A DNA stretch of 64,000 nt from Gammaproteobacteria bacterium UBA5109 (GTDB lineage: Bacteria > Pseudomonadota > Gammaproteobacteria > Pseudomonadales > Pseudohongiellaceae): assembly GCA_002414385.1 (NCBI GenBank), contig DHZH01000008.1, forward strand, positions 178,311-242,310, read 5' to 3'. The position numbers were made by a program, and so were the translations under genes. This document shows positions 1 to 7,443 of this stretch, piece after piece; positions within the stretch are counted from its first letter, which is position 1; the number at the start of each line of letters is the position of its first letter. Below the pieces are notes generated by a model. It saw only the letters and a program-made list of their open reading frames with translations, was not told where the DNA came from and did not search any database.

Positions 1-86
1 TGGTTTTAATTAAACCATAGTTAATTAATCACAGCATAGATCTCATTGCCAGGCAAAACTTGAAATACCCGGCAGGCTGTAATACA

Positions 87-185
87 GTGCTCGCCATCCT
101 GAGGGGTGGCTGCGGCCTGAGATGTTATCCAGACGAACCCTTTGAACCTGAACCAGCTAATACTGGCGTAGGAATAGGACAGCAC
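87..185 (+). promoter_or_regulatory. TPP riboswitch (THI element)
   Basis: The conserved thiamine pyrophosphate aptamer is readable: GAGGGGTG near 101, CTGAGA at 117-122, ACCCTTTGAACCTG near 137-150 and the CTGGCGTAGG segment near 163-172. Closing pairs are GTGCT (87-91) with AGCAC (181-185) and CCT (98-100) with AGG. TPP aptamers normally repress thiamine synthesis or uptake genes. Here it precedes a TonB-dependent receptor by about 70 nt, so that receptor is probably a thiamine transporter made when TPP is scarce. Confidence 0.93.
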
Positions 186-251
186 AAACTGCTCGGTTTG
201 TGACCTTATTTGCTCCGCCCCTATAGCTGGCATGAATTTTAATTGGAGCAA
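183..251 (+). promoter_or_regulatory. Expression platform with ribosome-binding-site sequestor
   Basis: TTGCTCC at 210-216 is exactly complementary to GGAGCAA at 245-251, which contains the Shine-Dalgarno sequence of the receptor gene starting at 253. A second hairpin, CACAAAC (183-189) with GTTTGTG (196-202), shares bases with the 3' strand of aptamer stem P1, so the two cannot form together. There is no U-tract. This suggests control at translation initiation, with ligand binding favouring the sequestor; the exact switching path is inferred. Confidence 0.6.
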
Positions 252-252
252 T

Positions 253-2313
253 ATGTCAGTTTATCGCTTTCTTCCCCTGTTTATTTCCAGTCTCGGTGCA
301 GTCGCCTTTGCACAGGAAAACCAAGCCATTCAGGAAATTATTGTCAGTGCAGATTTTCGCCAGCAAAGCCTGGCTGAAATTCCCGGCAGTGTCAGCATAA
401 TCAGTAATGAACTTATCGAAAGACGACATGCCCGGCATCTTGAGGAAATCCTGCTGGATGCCCCGAATGTCAATATCGCTTCCGGCAGTAACCGGGCCCG
501 ATTTTTTCAGATACGGGGAATCGGCGAACGCGGTCAGTTTGCAGAACCCCTGAATTCATCTGTCGGGGTGATGATAGACCAGGTGGATTATTCAGGTGCC
601 GGTAATGCCGCCCTGCTGTATGACGTCGAGCAGGTCGAGGTGCTTATGGGCCCCCAGGGAACCCGCTATGGATCCAATGCCCTGGTCGGGCTGATCAATA
701 TAAAAACCAGGGATCCGCAAACCGAAAACGGCTTTGGTATGCAAGTGGAAGCGGCCGATTATGCCAGTCACAGTCTGGGTGCCTATGTGACCGGCCCATT
801 AAGTGAGACGCTCCAGTACCGACTTAGTGGCCTGATTTCTGAATCAGACGGATTCAGCACCAACCTGAACCTGGACCGCCCGACCAACCAGCGTCAGGAA
901 AACATGCTGCGCGGCAAACTGAGCTGGCAGGCAAGTGAAACTGTAAACCTGGACCTGAGTCTCAGCAGGCTTGAACTGGATAACGGTTATGATGCCTTTT
1001 CGCTCGACAATACCCGCGACACACTTTCCGATCAGCCGGGTGTTGACCGTCTGGATTCGCAGGCCTTAAGCGCCAATCTGAGCATTGACAGTTTTGCTCC
1101 TGCCCGCCTGGAAATTATTACCGGTTTTTCCGATTCCGATATTGTTTACGGTTATGATGAAGACTGGACCTACACCGGCTTTCATCCCTTTGAATACTCG
1201 TCCACCGATTATTATTTCCGGGATCGGGATACCGCCAGTACAGAACTGCGCCTCATATCAAAAGATGACGGCCTGCTGTTTAACGACAGTACCAACTGGA
1301 TCGTGGGCCTGTACCGCCTGCAGCAGGAAGTCTCCCTGCGACGTGCCTATACCTATCTGCCGACTGATTTTACCAGCCAGTATGAAATTGAAAGACTGGC
1401 GGTTTTCGCTGAAAGCAATACCAGTCTTAATTCAAATTGGTCCTTTGATATTGGCCTGCGGCTGGAGCAATTCGATGCCACTTACACCGACAGTACAGCG
1501 CTGAATTTTATGCCGGATGAATCCCTCAGCGGCGGCAAGCTGGCACTGAACTACCATACTGCTGACGCCGGTCTTTTTTACCTGAGTGCCGCTCGCGGTT
1601 ACAAGGCTGGTGGATTTAATACCGACGGCTCGCTGGATGCCGATTTACGTGAATTTGATTCAGAGGAGTTATGGAATTATGAGATCGGCTACAAGGGCTC
1701 TCATCTCAATGACACACTGCAGGCACAAATTGCCCTGTTTTACATGGATCGCGAAGAAGTGCAGATAGCCAGTTCCACAACCCGGCTGCGGCCCGACATG
1801 AGTACCGAGTTTATTGATTACACTGGTAATGCCGCTGAGGGCAGTAACTATGGTCTGGAACTGAGCGGAAACTGGCAGCTTCAAAATGATCTCAGTTTCT
1901 TTGCTTCAGCCGGTCTGCTGAAAAGCAAATATGCAAACTTCATCAATTCGGCAGGTGATGATTTAAGCGGACGTGAACAGGCTCATGCTCCCTCCTATCA
2001 GTTTTCAGTAGGTACGGAGTATTTTTTCAGCTCCTCGCTCAGCATAAATCTCAATGTGCAGGGGAAAGACCGTTTTTATTACTCTGACAGCCATAATCTC
2101 CAGTCTGAAGCCTATGCCCTTCTCAATGCCAGCCTGAACTGGCAACTTGATGACTGGCGTATCAGTTTATGGGGCAGAAATCTTACTGATAAGGATTATT
2201 TTGTACGGGGTTATTATTTTGGCAATGACCCAAGAGACGGCTATACCGCCAAAGCCTATACCCAATTTGGTGAACCACGACGCGTTGGTTTAAGTCTGTC
2301 GGCTGATTTCTGA
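253..2313 (+). CDS. TonB-dependent outer-membrane receptor, probably thiamine
   Basis: This is a 686-residue TonB-dependent receptor. ATG 253 is preferred over the in-frame ATG 232 because GGAG lies five bases before it and the product then begins with a clean signal peptide (residues 1-20, ending AVAFA). A TonB-box-like EIIVSA follows at about 28-33, then a plug domain and a long 22-strand-type barrel ending in a terminal phenylalanine (LSADF). The family imports vitamins, siderophores or sugars across the outer membrane using TonB energy. The sequence does not give the ligand, but the TPP riboswitch immediately upstream points to thiamine or its phosphates. A hairpin-rich gap separates it from the next operon, so it is probably transcribed alone. 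Confidence 0.9.
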   Translation: MSVYRFLPLFISSLGAVAFAQENQAIQEIIVSADFRQQSLAEIPGSVSIISNELIERRHARHLEEILLDAPNVNIASGSNRARFFQIRGIGERGQFAEPLNSSVGVMIDQVDYSGAGNAALLYDVEQVEVLMGPQGTRYGSNALVGLINIKTRDPQTENGFGMQVEAADYASHSLGAYVTGPLSETLQYRLSGLISESDGFSTNLNLDRPTNQRQENMLRGKLSWQASETVNLDLSLSRLELDNGYDAFSLDNTRDTLSDQPGVDRLDSQALSANLSIDSFAPARLEIITGFSDSDIVYGYDEDWTYTGFHPFEYSSTDYYFRDRDTASTELRLISKDDGLLFNDSTNWIVGLYRLQQEVSLRRAYTYLPTDFTSQYEIERLAVFAESNTSLNSNWSFDIGLRLEQFDATYTDSTALNFMPDESLSGGKLALNYHTADAGLFYLSAARGYKAGGFNTDGSLDADLREFDSEELWNYEIGYKGSHLNDTLQAQIALFYMDREEVQIASSTTRLRPDMSTEFIDYTGNAAEGSNYGLELSGNWQLQNDLSFFASAGLLKSKYANFINSAGDDLSGREQAHAPSYQFSVGTEYFFSSSLSINLNVQGKDRFYYSDSHNLQSEAYALLNASLNWQLDDWRISLWGRNLTDKDYFVRGYYFGNDPRDGYTAKAYTQFGEPRRVGLSLSADF

Positions 2314-2352
2314 GCCAGCAGGGCTCCTGTTTATCCATTCTTTTTAGTAAAA

Positions 2353-2385
2353 GTCACTTCCTTAAGTATTCCTTAAGGAAGTGGC
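2353..2385. other. Strong inverted repeat between receptor and operon
   Basis: The perfect arms CACTTCCTTAAG (2355-2366) and CTTAAGGAAGTG (2372-2383) flank a TATTC loop, and pairing extends two more positions with a G-U and a G-C pair. No T-run follows on either strand, so it is not a textbook Rho-independent terminator. It could end the receptor transcript, protect an mRNA end, or be an operator for the downstream operon. Confidence 0.6.
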
Positions 2386-2394
2386 TCTAGTCTT

Positions 2395-2424
2395 CACTGT
2401 ACCGAAAACCAATAAGGTACAGTG
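2395..2424 (+). promoter_or_regulatory. Hairpin covering the ribosome-binding site of the metal/lipid operon
   Basis: CACTGTACC (2395-2403) pairs perfectly with GGTACAGTG (2416-2424) across a 12-base loop. The right arm includes the GG of the only plausible Shine-Dalgarno sequence (AAGG, 2414-2417) and abuts the ATG at 2425. In RNA this would hide the start site. The same palindrome could instead be a DNA operator, for example for the operon's own response regulator. Both readings are inference from sequence. Confidence 0.45.
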
Positions 2425-3147
2425 ATGATTTCAGCAACAGGCAATACACTTGCATTTCCCGAGAAGAATCGAAGAAATTCGATAATCACACGACTACTGT
2501 CTCCGGCGCCTGATTTTGCATTTTGTCATCGTGCCGCCGAACGACGCCTTCAGGCCGAAGCCTTTATCAGTGAACAGTTCAGGCTCAGACACGCGGCTGA
2601 AATCAATGAGTTCTTCCCTCACATCCTGGGCATGCTCTGCTTTGAAAAACTTTCGGCAACGGCGGGTCTCCGTCCGGCAAATCATCATGAACTTTTTCTT
2701 GAGCAGTATCTGGATCAGAGTATTGAACAGCTGCTGTCCAGTCAGCAGGACAACTGTATTTTGCGTTCGGAGATTGCTGAAATCGGCAACCTGGCGTGCA
2801 GTCAACGCGGCGCCAGCCACCTGCTGTTTCTGATTTTCAGCTCGGTACTACATCAGGCCGGCTATCGCTGGATTGTTTTCACGGCAACCCGCGAGTTACG
2901 CAACTCTCTGAACAGGCTGGGCTTTGACTTCAGCTATCTTGCTGAAGCCAGCGTTGAAGTACTGGATAAAGCAAGCCAGAAAAAATGGGGACGTTATTAC
3001 ACTACCCAACCTCAGGTGATTGCCGGCAGCCTAGAAGATGCCATGGATATCATCAGGACGCGTCCACTGTTTCGCCGAATTCACCGGATTTATCGCCACA
3101 AGATCAACTATCTGAGTAAAGAGCTCGGAGACCTGTGTGATGAGTGA
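2425..3147 (+). CDS. Thermostable hemolysin family protein (GNAT-like)
   Basis: This 240-residue protein matches the 'thermostable hemolysin' family (named after the Vibrio delta-VPH protein). Family-like segments are a GLRPA motif, LEQYLD near residue 95, EIAEIGNLAC near 120, and a GYRWIVFTAT / LRNSLNRLGF block near 145-165. These resemble the fold of GNAT acyltransferases and LuxI-type synthases, so an acyl-transfer role is plausible and true haemolysin activity is doubtful. There is no signal peptide. ATG 2425 is chosen over GTG 2422 because it is spaced better from AAGG. It is the first gene of a ten-gene operon and overlaps the acyl-adenylating enzyme gene. Confidence 0.75.
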   Translation: MISATGNTLAFPEKNRRNSIITRLLSPAPDFAFCHRAAERRLQAEAFISEQFRLRHAAEINEFFPHILGMLCFEKLSATAGLRPANHHELFLEQYLDQSIEQLLSSQQDNCILRSEIAEIGNLACSQRGASHLLFLIFSSVLHQAGYRWIVFTATRELRNSLNRLGFDFSYLAEASVEVLDKASQKKWGRYYTTQPQVIAGSLEDAMDIIRTRPLFRRIHRIYRHKINYLSKELGDLCDE

Positions 3148-4660
3148 GGGTTTCATGCAGATGCTGGAAAAATTGCCTGATCAGCAAAACATTCTCAGTG
3201 ACGGGAAAGCCGGGATTGACCGTGTTGAACTGATCAAGGCAGTCGATCATTGCAGCCACCTGTTGGACAGGCAGAAAATAAGCCGGCTGGCGATTTACGC
3301 CGATAACTCCCTGAACTGGATCATCACTGATCTTGCATGCCAGAAACTGGGTATTTGTTTACTCCCCCTGCCACTCTATTTTACTTCCCAGCAACTGCAG
3401 CACAGCTTAAAAACTGCCGGGACCTGGCATATCCTGACTGACAGTCCTGAAACATTGATCAAAAAACTACCGGGGCTGAAGCTGAAGAAACAATATGAGT
3501 ACTGTCCTGATCTTTGCCTGCTGAAGTCAGACAAAATTCATTCGCAACCGGCACTGCCAGAAGGCACCCGGAAAATTACTTTTACTTCCGGCTCCACCGG
3601 CAATCCCAGGGGAGTCTGTCTGAGTCAGGCACAACAATTCTCAAAAGCCGTGCAACTTGCTGAACTGCTTCGCATTGAAAAACCCCGGCACCTTTGCGCT
3701 TTACCTTTAAGCACCTTGCTGGAGAACATTGCTGGTGTATATGGCCCTATGCTGGCCGGGGGAACTGTAGTGTTACCCTCTTTAAATGCCCTTGGTTATC
3801 AGGGCAGTCAACTGAGAACTCCACAACTCTTTCTGGGGTGTCTGCAGATGCACAGGCCGGATACGCTCATCCTGATTCCGCAATTACTCAAATTGCTGGT
3901 GAACGCCGTCAGTCAGGGCTGGGAAGCGCCGCCATTCAAATTCGTCGCTGTGGGTGGCAGCAAGGTCTCTCCTGAGCTACTGCAGGAAGCCAGAAAACTG
4001 GGTATCCCCGCCTATGAAGGTTACGGATTATCAGAATGCGCCTCAGTACTCAGTCTTAATGTTCCGGATCATGACAGACCAGGAAGTTGCGGTATCCCCC
4101 TGGCGGCCGAACAGCTTGATTTCAAAAATGGCGAGATCCTGGTCAAAGGCAGCACGATGCTGGGCTATGTTGATGATCCTCATAGCTGGTATCCGCAGGA
4201 AATACGTACCGGCGATCTGGGCCGTATTGATGAACAGGGCTTCCTGCATATCAATGGCAGAGAAAAGAATCTTATTATTTCCAGTTATGCTCGGAACATT
4301 TCCCCCGAATGGATAGAAAGTGAACTGACAGCTTCCCCCCTGATCAGTGAGGCCGTTGTGTATGGAGACGCGCGGCCTCACTGTATCGCCCTTGTCTATC
4401 CACAAAACCCTGCGATTTCCATGTCGAAACTGATGCAGGCCATCGGCCAGGTCAATAGCAGGCTGCCTGATTACGCACAAATTCGCAGCTTTCTCAGGCT
4501 TGATGCTCCACTGGCGGCAAACAGCGATTTTATTACCAGTAATGGTCGTCCGAGACGGGCGCAAATTGAAAATTATTACAGCAATAAAATACAGCAGCTA
4601 TATCAGCGCGGGACGACACAAACCACGACACCGGACACCAACAGGGAAAATGCCGCATGA
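3140..4660 (+). CDS. AMP-binding acyl/aryl adenylate-forming enzyme
   Basis: This is a 506-residue ANL-superfamily enzyme that would activate a carboxylic acid as an acyl-adenylate and probably pass it to CoA or another acceptor. Visible motifs, counted from GTG 3137, are FTSGSTGNPRG at 149-159 (A3, ATP binding), YGLSE at 296-300 (A5), TGDLG at 358-362 (A7) and NGREKNLI at 373-380 (A8). The C-terminal A10 region reads SNGRPRRAQI (468-477), where most members have a catalytic lysine in a GKI-like context. This may mean a changed second half-reaction or an ATP-independent acceptor step. GTG 3137 or ATG 3140 can start it; both overlap the previous gene. The stop overlaps the next start (ATGA). 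Confidence 0.88.
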   Translation: MSEGFMQMLEKLPDQQNILSDGKAGIDRVELIKAVDHCSHLLDRQKISRLAIYADNSLNWIITDLACQKLGICLLPLPLYFTSQQLQHSLKTAGTWHILTDSPETLIKKLPGLKLKKQYEYCPDLCLLKSDKIHSQPALPEGTRKITFTSGSTGNPRGVCLSQAQQFSKAVQLAELLRIEKPRHLCALPLSTLLENIAGVYGPMLAGGTVVLPSLNALGYQGSQLRTPQLFLGCLQMHRPDTLILIPQLLKLLVNAVSQGWEAPPFKFVAVGGSKVSPELLQEARKLGIPAYEGYGLSECASVLSLNVPDHDRPGSCGIPLAAEQLDFKNGEILVKGSTMLGYVDDPHSWYPQEIRTGDLGRIDEQGFLHINGREKNLIISSYARNISPEWIESELTASPLISEAVVYGDARPHCIALVYPQNPAISMSKLMQAIGQVNSRLPDYAQIRSFLRLDAPLAANSDFITSNGRPRRAQIENYYSNKIQQLYQRGTTQTTTPDTNRENAA

Positions 4661-5355
4661 GTTTTTATGAACAACTTGTCACCAGCACGAGTGAACAGCA
4701 AAAGTACTTACTGACTGCGCCGATAATCAATCGATGTTTCCAGGGAGACATCACCCTTGATGACTATCTGAGCTTCCTGCTGGAGGCCTATCACCATGTC
4801 AAACACACCGTACCCTTGCTGATGAATGTCGGTGCAAAACTGCCTGAAGCAAAAGAGTGGTTGCGGGTTGCCGTGGGGGAATACATTGAAGAAGAAATGG
4901 GACACCAGGAATGGATACTGAATGATATTGCCTGTTGTGGTTTCGACAAGGAGCTTGCCAGAACCATCCTTCCCGCTCCTGCCACTGAAATGATGGTGGC
5001 CTATGCCTATGACATGATTAATCGCATTAACCCGCTTGGTTTCTTCGGCATGGTCCATGTGCTTGAGGGGACAAGCATTAATCTGGCCGACAAGGCTGCT
5101 GACACAATCAGGGAGAAACTTGGATTACCCCGCAAGGCATTTAGCTATCTTTATTCTCACGGGGCGCTGGATCAGGATCATGTAAAGTTTTTTCAGGGAC
5201 TGATGAATAAAATTACTGACCCCGGGGAGCAGGAAATAATTATTCACAGCGCCCGCATGTTTTACCGTTTGTACGGCGATATTTTCAGAAACCTGCAAGC
5301 GGAACATGGTATTCCGGCCTTGCCGAGTGAGGCAGCCTATGCAACTGGCCAATAA
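4657..5355 (+). CDS. Heme-oxygenase-like (TenA-fold) putative diiron oxidase
   Basis: This 232-residue all-helical protein belongs to the TenA / heme-oxygenase-like group often called 'iron-containing redox enzyme'. Candidate metal ligands are spread as in heme-oxygenase-like diiron oxidases such as UndA: E43 with H46/H47/H50 in the first helix, E80 and H83 in EEEMGHQEW, E137 in HVLEGTS, and H168, D172 and H175 in SHGALDQDH. These oxidases act on fatty acids, amino acids or their derivatives. True TenA thiaminase relies on a cysteine and is less likely, although CC at 93-94 and the nearby TPP riboswitch keep the option open. It starts inside the stop of the adenylating gene after an AGGGAAAA ribosome site. 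Confidence 0.78.
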   Translation: MSFYEQLVTSTSEQQKYLLTAPIINRCFQGDITLDDYLSFLLEAYHHVKHTVPLLMNVGAKLPEAKEWLRVAVGEYIEEEMGHQEWILNDIACCGFDKELARTILPAPATEMMVAYAYDMINRINPLGFFGMVHVLEGTSINLADKAADTIREKLGLPRKAFSYLYSHGALDQDHVKFFQGLMNKITDPGEQEIIIHSARMFYRLYGDIFRNLQAEHGIPALPSEAAYATGQ

Positions 5356-6124
5356 ATGTATTCTGGTCACCGGCGCATCGGGTGGCATCGGTTCTGCTCT
5401 TTGCCGTCAGCTGGAGCAACAAAATGTCAGCCTGATCATGAGCTGTTTCAGGGTCAATCAGCTCAAAAGTACGCAGCTAAGCCTGGAAAAACCACATACA
5501 ACGGTAATTGCTGATGTCAGTACGGTCGAAGGTCGTCAACAGATAGTAACTGCCTGCGCACAGAAAGGCGGTATTGACGGGTTAATCAATCTGGCAGGAA
5601 TCATGGATTTCAGTCTGTTCGAGAAGCAGGATGTAAGCATAATTGAAAAAAACCTGGCGGTGAACACAATTGCCCCGATCCTGCTCTGCCACGAATTGCT
5701 ACCGCAGCTGCTGCTTAAACCCGAAGCATTCATCCTCAACGTTGGTTCAATCTTTGGTAGTATCGGCCATCCCGGCTTCAGTGTTTATTGTGCCAGCAAG
5801 GCAGCACTTAAAACTTTTAGTGAAGCCCTGTCCAGAGAGCTGGCAGATACGGCAGTTTCTGTTTCCTATATTGCTCCCAGAGCAACCTCGACTGCGCTGA
5901 ATACAGATCGGGTCAATGCCCTGAATGCAGCACTCGGCAACAAGTCCGACTCTCCGGATTATGTCGCCAGACAAATTATCCGCTCGCTCAGGAAAGATGA
6001 ACGACAACGCTTTCTCGGATGGCCAGAAAAACTGTTCGTCAAAATCAATGCCCTTTGCCCATCCATTGTGCATGGTGCACTGGTAAAAAAACTGCAAACC
6101 ATCAAACAATTTACCAATCCCTAG
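5339..6124 (+). CDS. Short-chain dehydrogenase/reductase
   Basis: This is a 261-residue classical SDR. The Rossmann motif TGASGGIG lies at 11-18, NLAG at 84-87, the catalytic serine is S137 in NVGSIFGS, and the YxxxK pair is Y150/K154. ATG 5339 is preferred because the protein then begins directly with the first beta strand; an upstream in-frame start at 5306 would add residues unlike an SDR. It overlaps the diiron-oxidase-like gene by 17 nt. By context it probably reduces or oxidises an aldehyde, ketone or alcohol intermediate made by the preceding three enzymes. The substrate is not visible. Confidence 0.85.
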   Translation: MQLANKCILVTGASGGIGSALCRQLEQQNVSLIMSCFRVNQLKSTQLSLEKPHTTVIADVSTVEGRQQIVTACAQKGGIDGLINLAGIMDFSLFEKQDVSIIEKNLAVNTIAPILLCHELLPQLLLKPEAFILNVGSIFGSIGHPGFSVYCASKAALKTFSEALSRELADTAVSVSYIAPRATSTALNTDRVNALNAALGNKSDSPDYVARQIIRSLRKDERQRFLGWPEKLFVKINALCPSIVHGALVKKLQTIKQFTNP

Positions 6125-6133
6125 GGAGGGATC

Positions 6134-6772
6134 ATGAATATTTCAAAACTTTTGTTGGTATTGATCGGCTTACTGCCATGTACATATGCTCTGGCAGATG
6201 TTAACGGTGATGTTGCTCACCTGCAGGAACGCTGGGCTGAAGTAAACTATGAACTGCTGGACAGTAAAATTCAGGAAGATGCTTTTGAGCAACTCAGTAA
6301 TGAGGCAATCATGTTGACCAGGGAATACCCGGACGCCGCAGAAGTCTGGATCTGGAGCGGCATCATCAAATCCACCTATGCCGGTGTTAAAGGAGGTCTC
6401 GGCGCCCTGTCACTGGCAAAAGACGCCAAAGCAGATCTGGAAATGGCCATGCAACTGAATCCGGAGGCCCTGCAGGGATCCGCCTATACAAGCCTGGGTG
6501 CGCTGTATTACAGTGTCCCTGGCTGGCCGATTGGCTTTGGTGATGATGACTACGCTGAGGAACTTTTACTGATGGCGCTGGATCTAAACCCGGACGGTAT
6601 AGATTCGAATTACTTTTATGCCAGCTATCTGGTCAGCGAAAGGCGTTATGATGAGGCACGGGAATATCTGCTCAAAGCCCGGCAGGCGCCTCCAAGACCC
6701 GACAGAACCCTGGCTGATGCCGGGCGCCAGCAGGAAATTACAGAGCTGCTTGAAGAAATTGCCGATGAATAG
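6134..6772 (+). CDS. Periplasmic TPR-like protein
   Basis: A 212-residue protein with a signal peptide (residues 1-21, ending TYALA) and helical repeats resembling tetratricopeptide units, such as DAAEVWIWSGIIKSTYAG, LQGSAYTSLGALYY and IDSNYFYASYLVSERRYDEA. AGGGAGGG lies just before the start codon. TPR proteins are adaptors or assembly factors. This one would sit in the periplasm between the cytoplasmic enzymes encoded upstream and the sensor kinase and permease encoded downstream. I recognise no catalytic site. It lies 9 nt after the SDR gene and 5 nt before the response regulator gene. Confidence 0.75.
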   Translation: MNISKLLLVLIGLLPCTYALADVNGDVAHLQERWAEVNYELLDSKIQEDAFEQLSNEAIMLTREYPDAAEVWIWSGIIKSTYAGVKGGLGALSLAKDAKADLEMAMQLNPEALQGSAYTSLGALYYSVPGWPIGFGDDDYAEELLLMALDLNPDGIDSNYFYASYLVSERRYDEAREYLLKARQAPPRPDRTLADAGRQQEITELLEEIADE

Positions 6773-6777
6773 CACAC

Positions 6778-7443
6778 ATGCAAATTTTACTGGTTGAAGA
6801 TGATCGTCCGCTGGCCCAGGGACTGCAAAAAGCCTTGCAAAACCGGGGCTATACGGTCAATCATGTCACCGAAGGCAAAGCAGCCCTGCATGTAATCAAG
6901 ACTGAAAGGCCCGATATCCTGGTACTCGATATCGGCCTTCCTGATATCAGCGGGTTGAAAATACTCAGACAACTTCGCAGCAAACAGGACATGCTACCCG
7001 TTCTGCTGCTGACGGCCAGGGATTCCATTGACGATAAAGTTGCGGGGCTCGACAGTGGTGCAGATGATTATCTGCCCAAACCTTTTGAAATGACGGAATT
7101 ATTCGCCCGGTTACGGGTACTGGAAAGACGCCTGGCCAGTGTAAAAAGCAGTGCTATTACAATCGGCGATGTCTGTCTTGATACTATTGAGCAGATGGTT
7201 ACCTTCAAAGGCCAGGCCCTTGAGCTGTCGCGACGTGAATACATGCTGCTGAAAAACCTGATGGAAAATGCCGGTCGGGTTTTGACCCGGGAAACACTGG
7301 AAACCAGGCTCTATAACTGGGGCGAAGAAGTTTCCAGCAATGCACTGGAGGTGCATATCCATCACTTGCGTAAAAAAATCGGTGACGGCTTTATCAAGAC
7401 GATTCGGGGTGTTGGCTATAAAGTAAATACCGAGACAGCCTAG
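6778..7443 (+). CDS. OmpR/QseB-type response regulator
   Basis: This 221-residue regulator has a receiver domain with the acidic pocket E7-D8-D9, the phospho-acceptor D51 (LVLDIGLP), T79 and K101 (LPKPF). A winged-helix DNA-binding domain spans about 125-220, including LSRREYMLLKNL and the wing IRGVGYKV. It pairs with the histidine kinase gene that overlaps its stop codon. By context it should control this operon, possibly through the inverted repeats at 2353-2424. The inducing signal is unknown, but downstream metal-transport genes suggest iron or copper. Confidence 0.92.
   Translation: MQILLVEDDRPLAQGLQKALQNRGYTVNHVTEGKAALHVIKTERPDILVLDIGLPDISGLKILRQLRSKQDMLPVLLLTARDSIDDKVAGLDSGADDYLPKPFEMTELFARLRVLERRLASVKSSAITIGDVCLDTIEQMVTFKGQALELSRREYMLLKNLMENAGRVLTRETLETRLYNWGEEVSSNALEVHIHHLRKKIGDGFIKTIRGVGYKVNTETA

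Noticed and set aside
2353..2385. Rho-independent terminator after the TonB receptor
   Set aside because: The stem is strong but there is no T-run on either side; listed as an inverted repeat of uncertain role.
4043..4564. 173-codon open frame on the minus strand
   Set aside because: Antisense shadow of the AMP-binding enzyme gene with no recognisable domain or ribosome site.
4657..5355. TenA thiaminase assignment
   Set aside because: The ligand pattern and operon partners fit a heme-oxygenase-like oxidase better; TenA kept only as an alternative.
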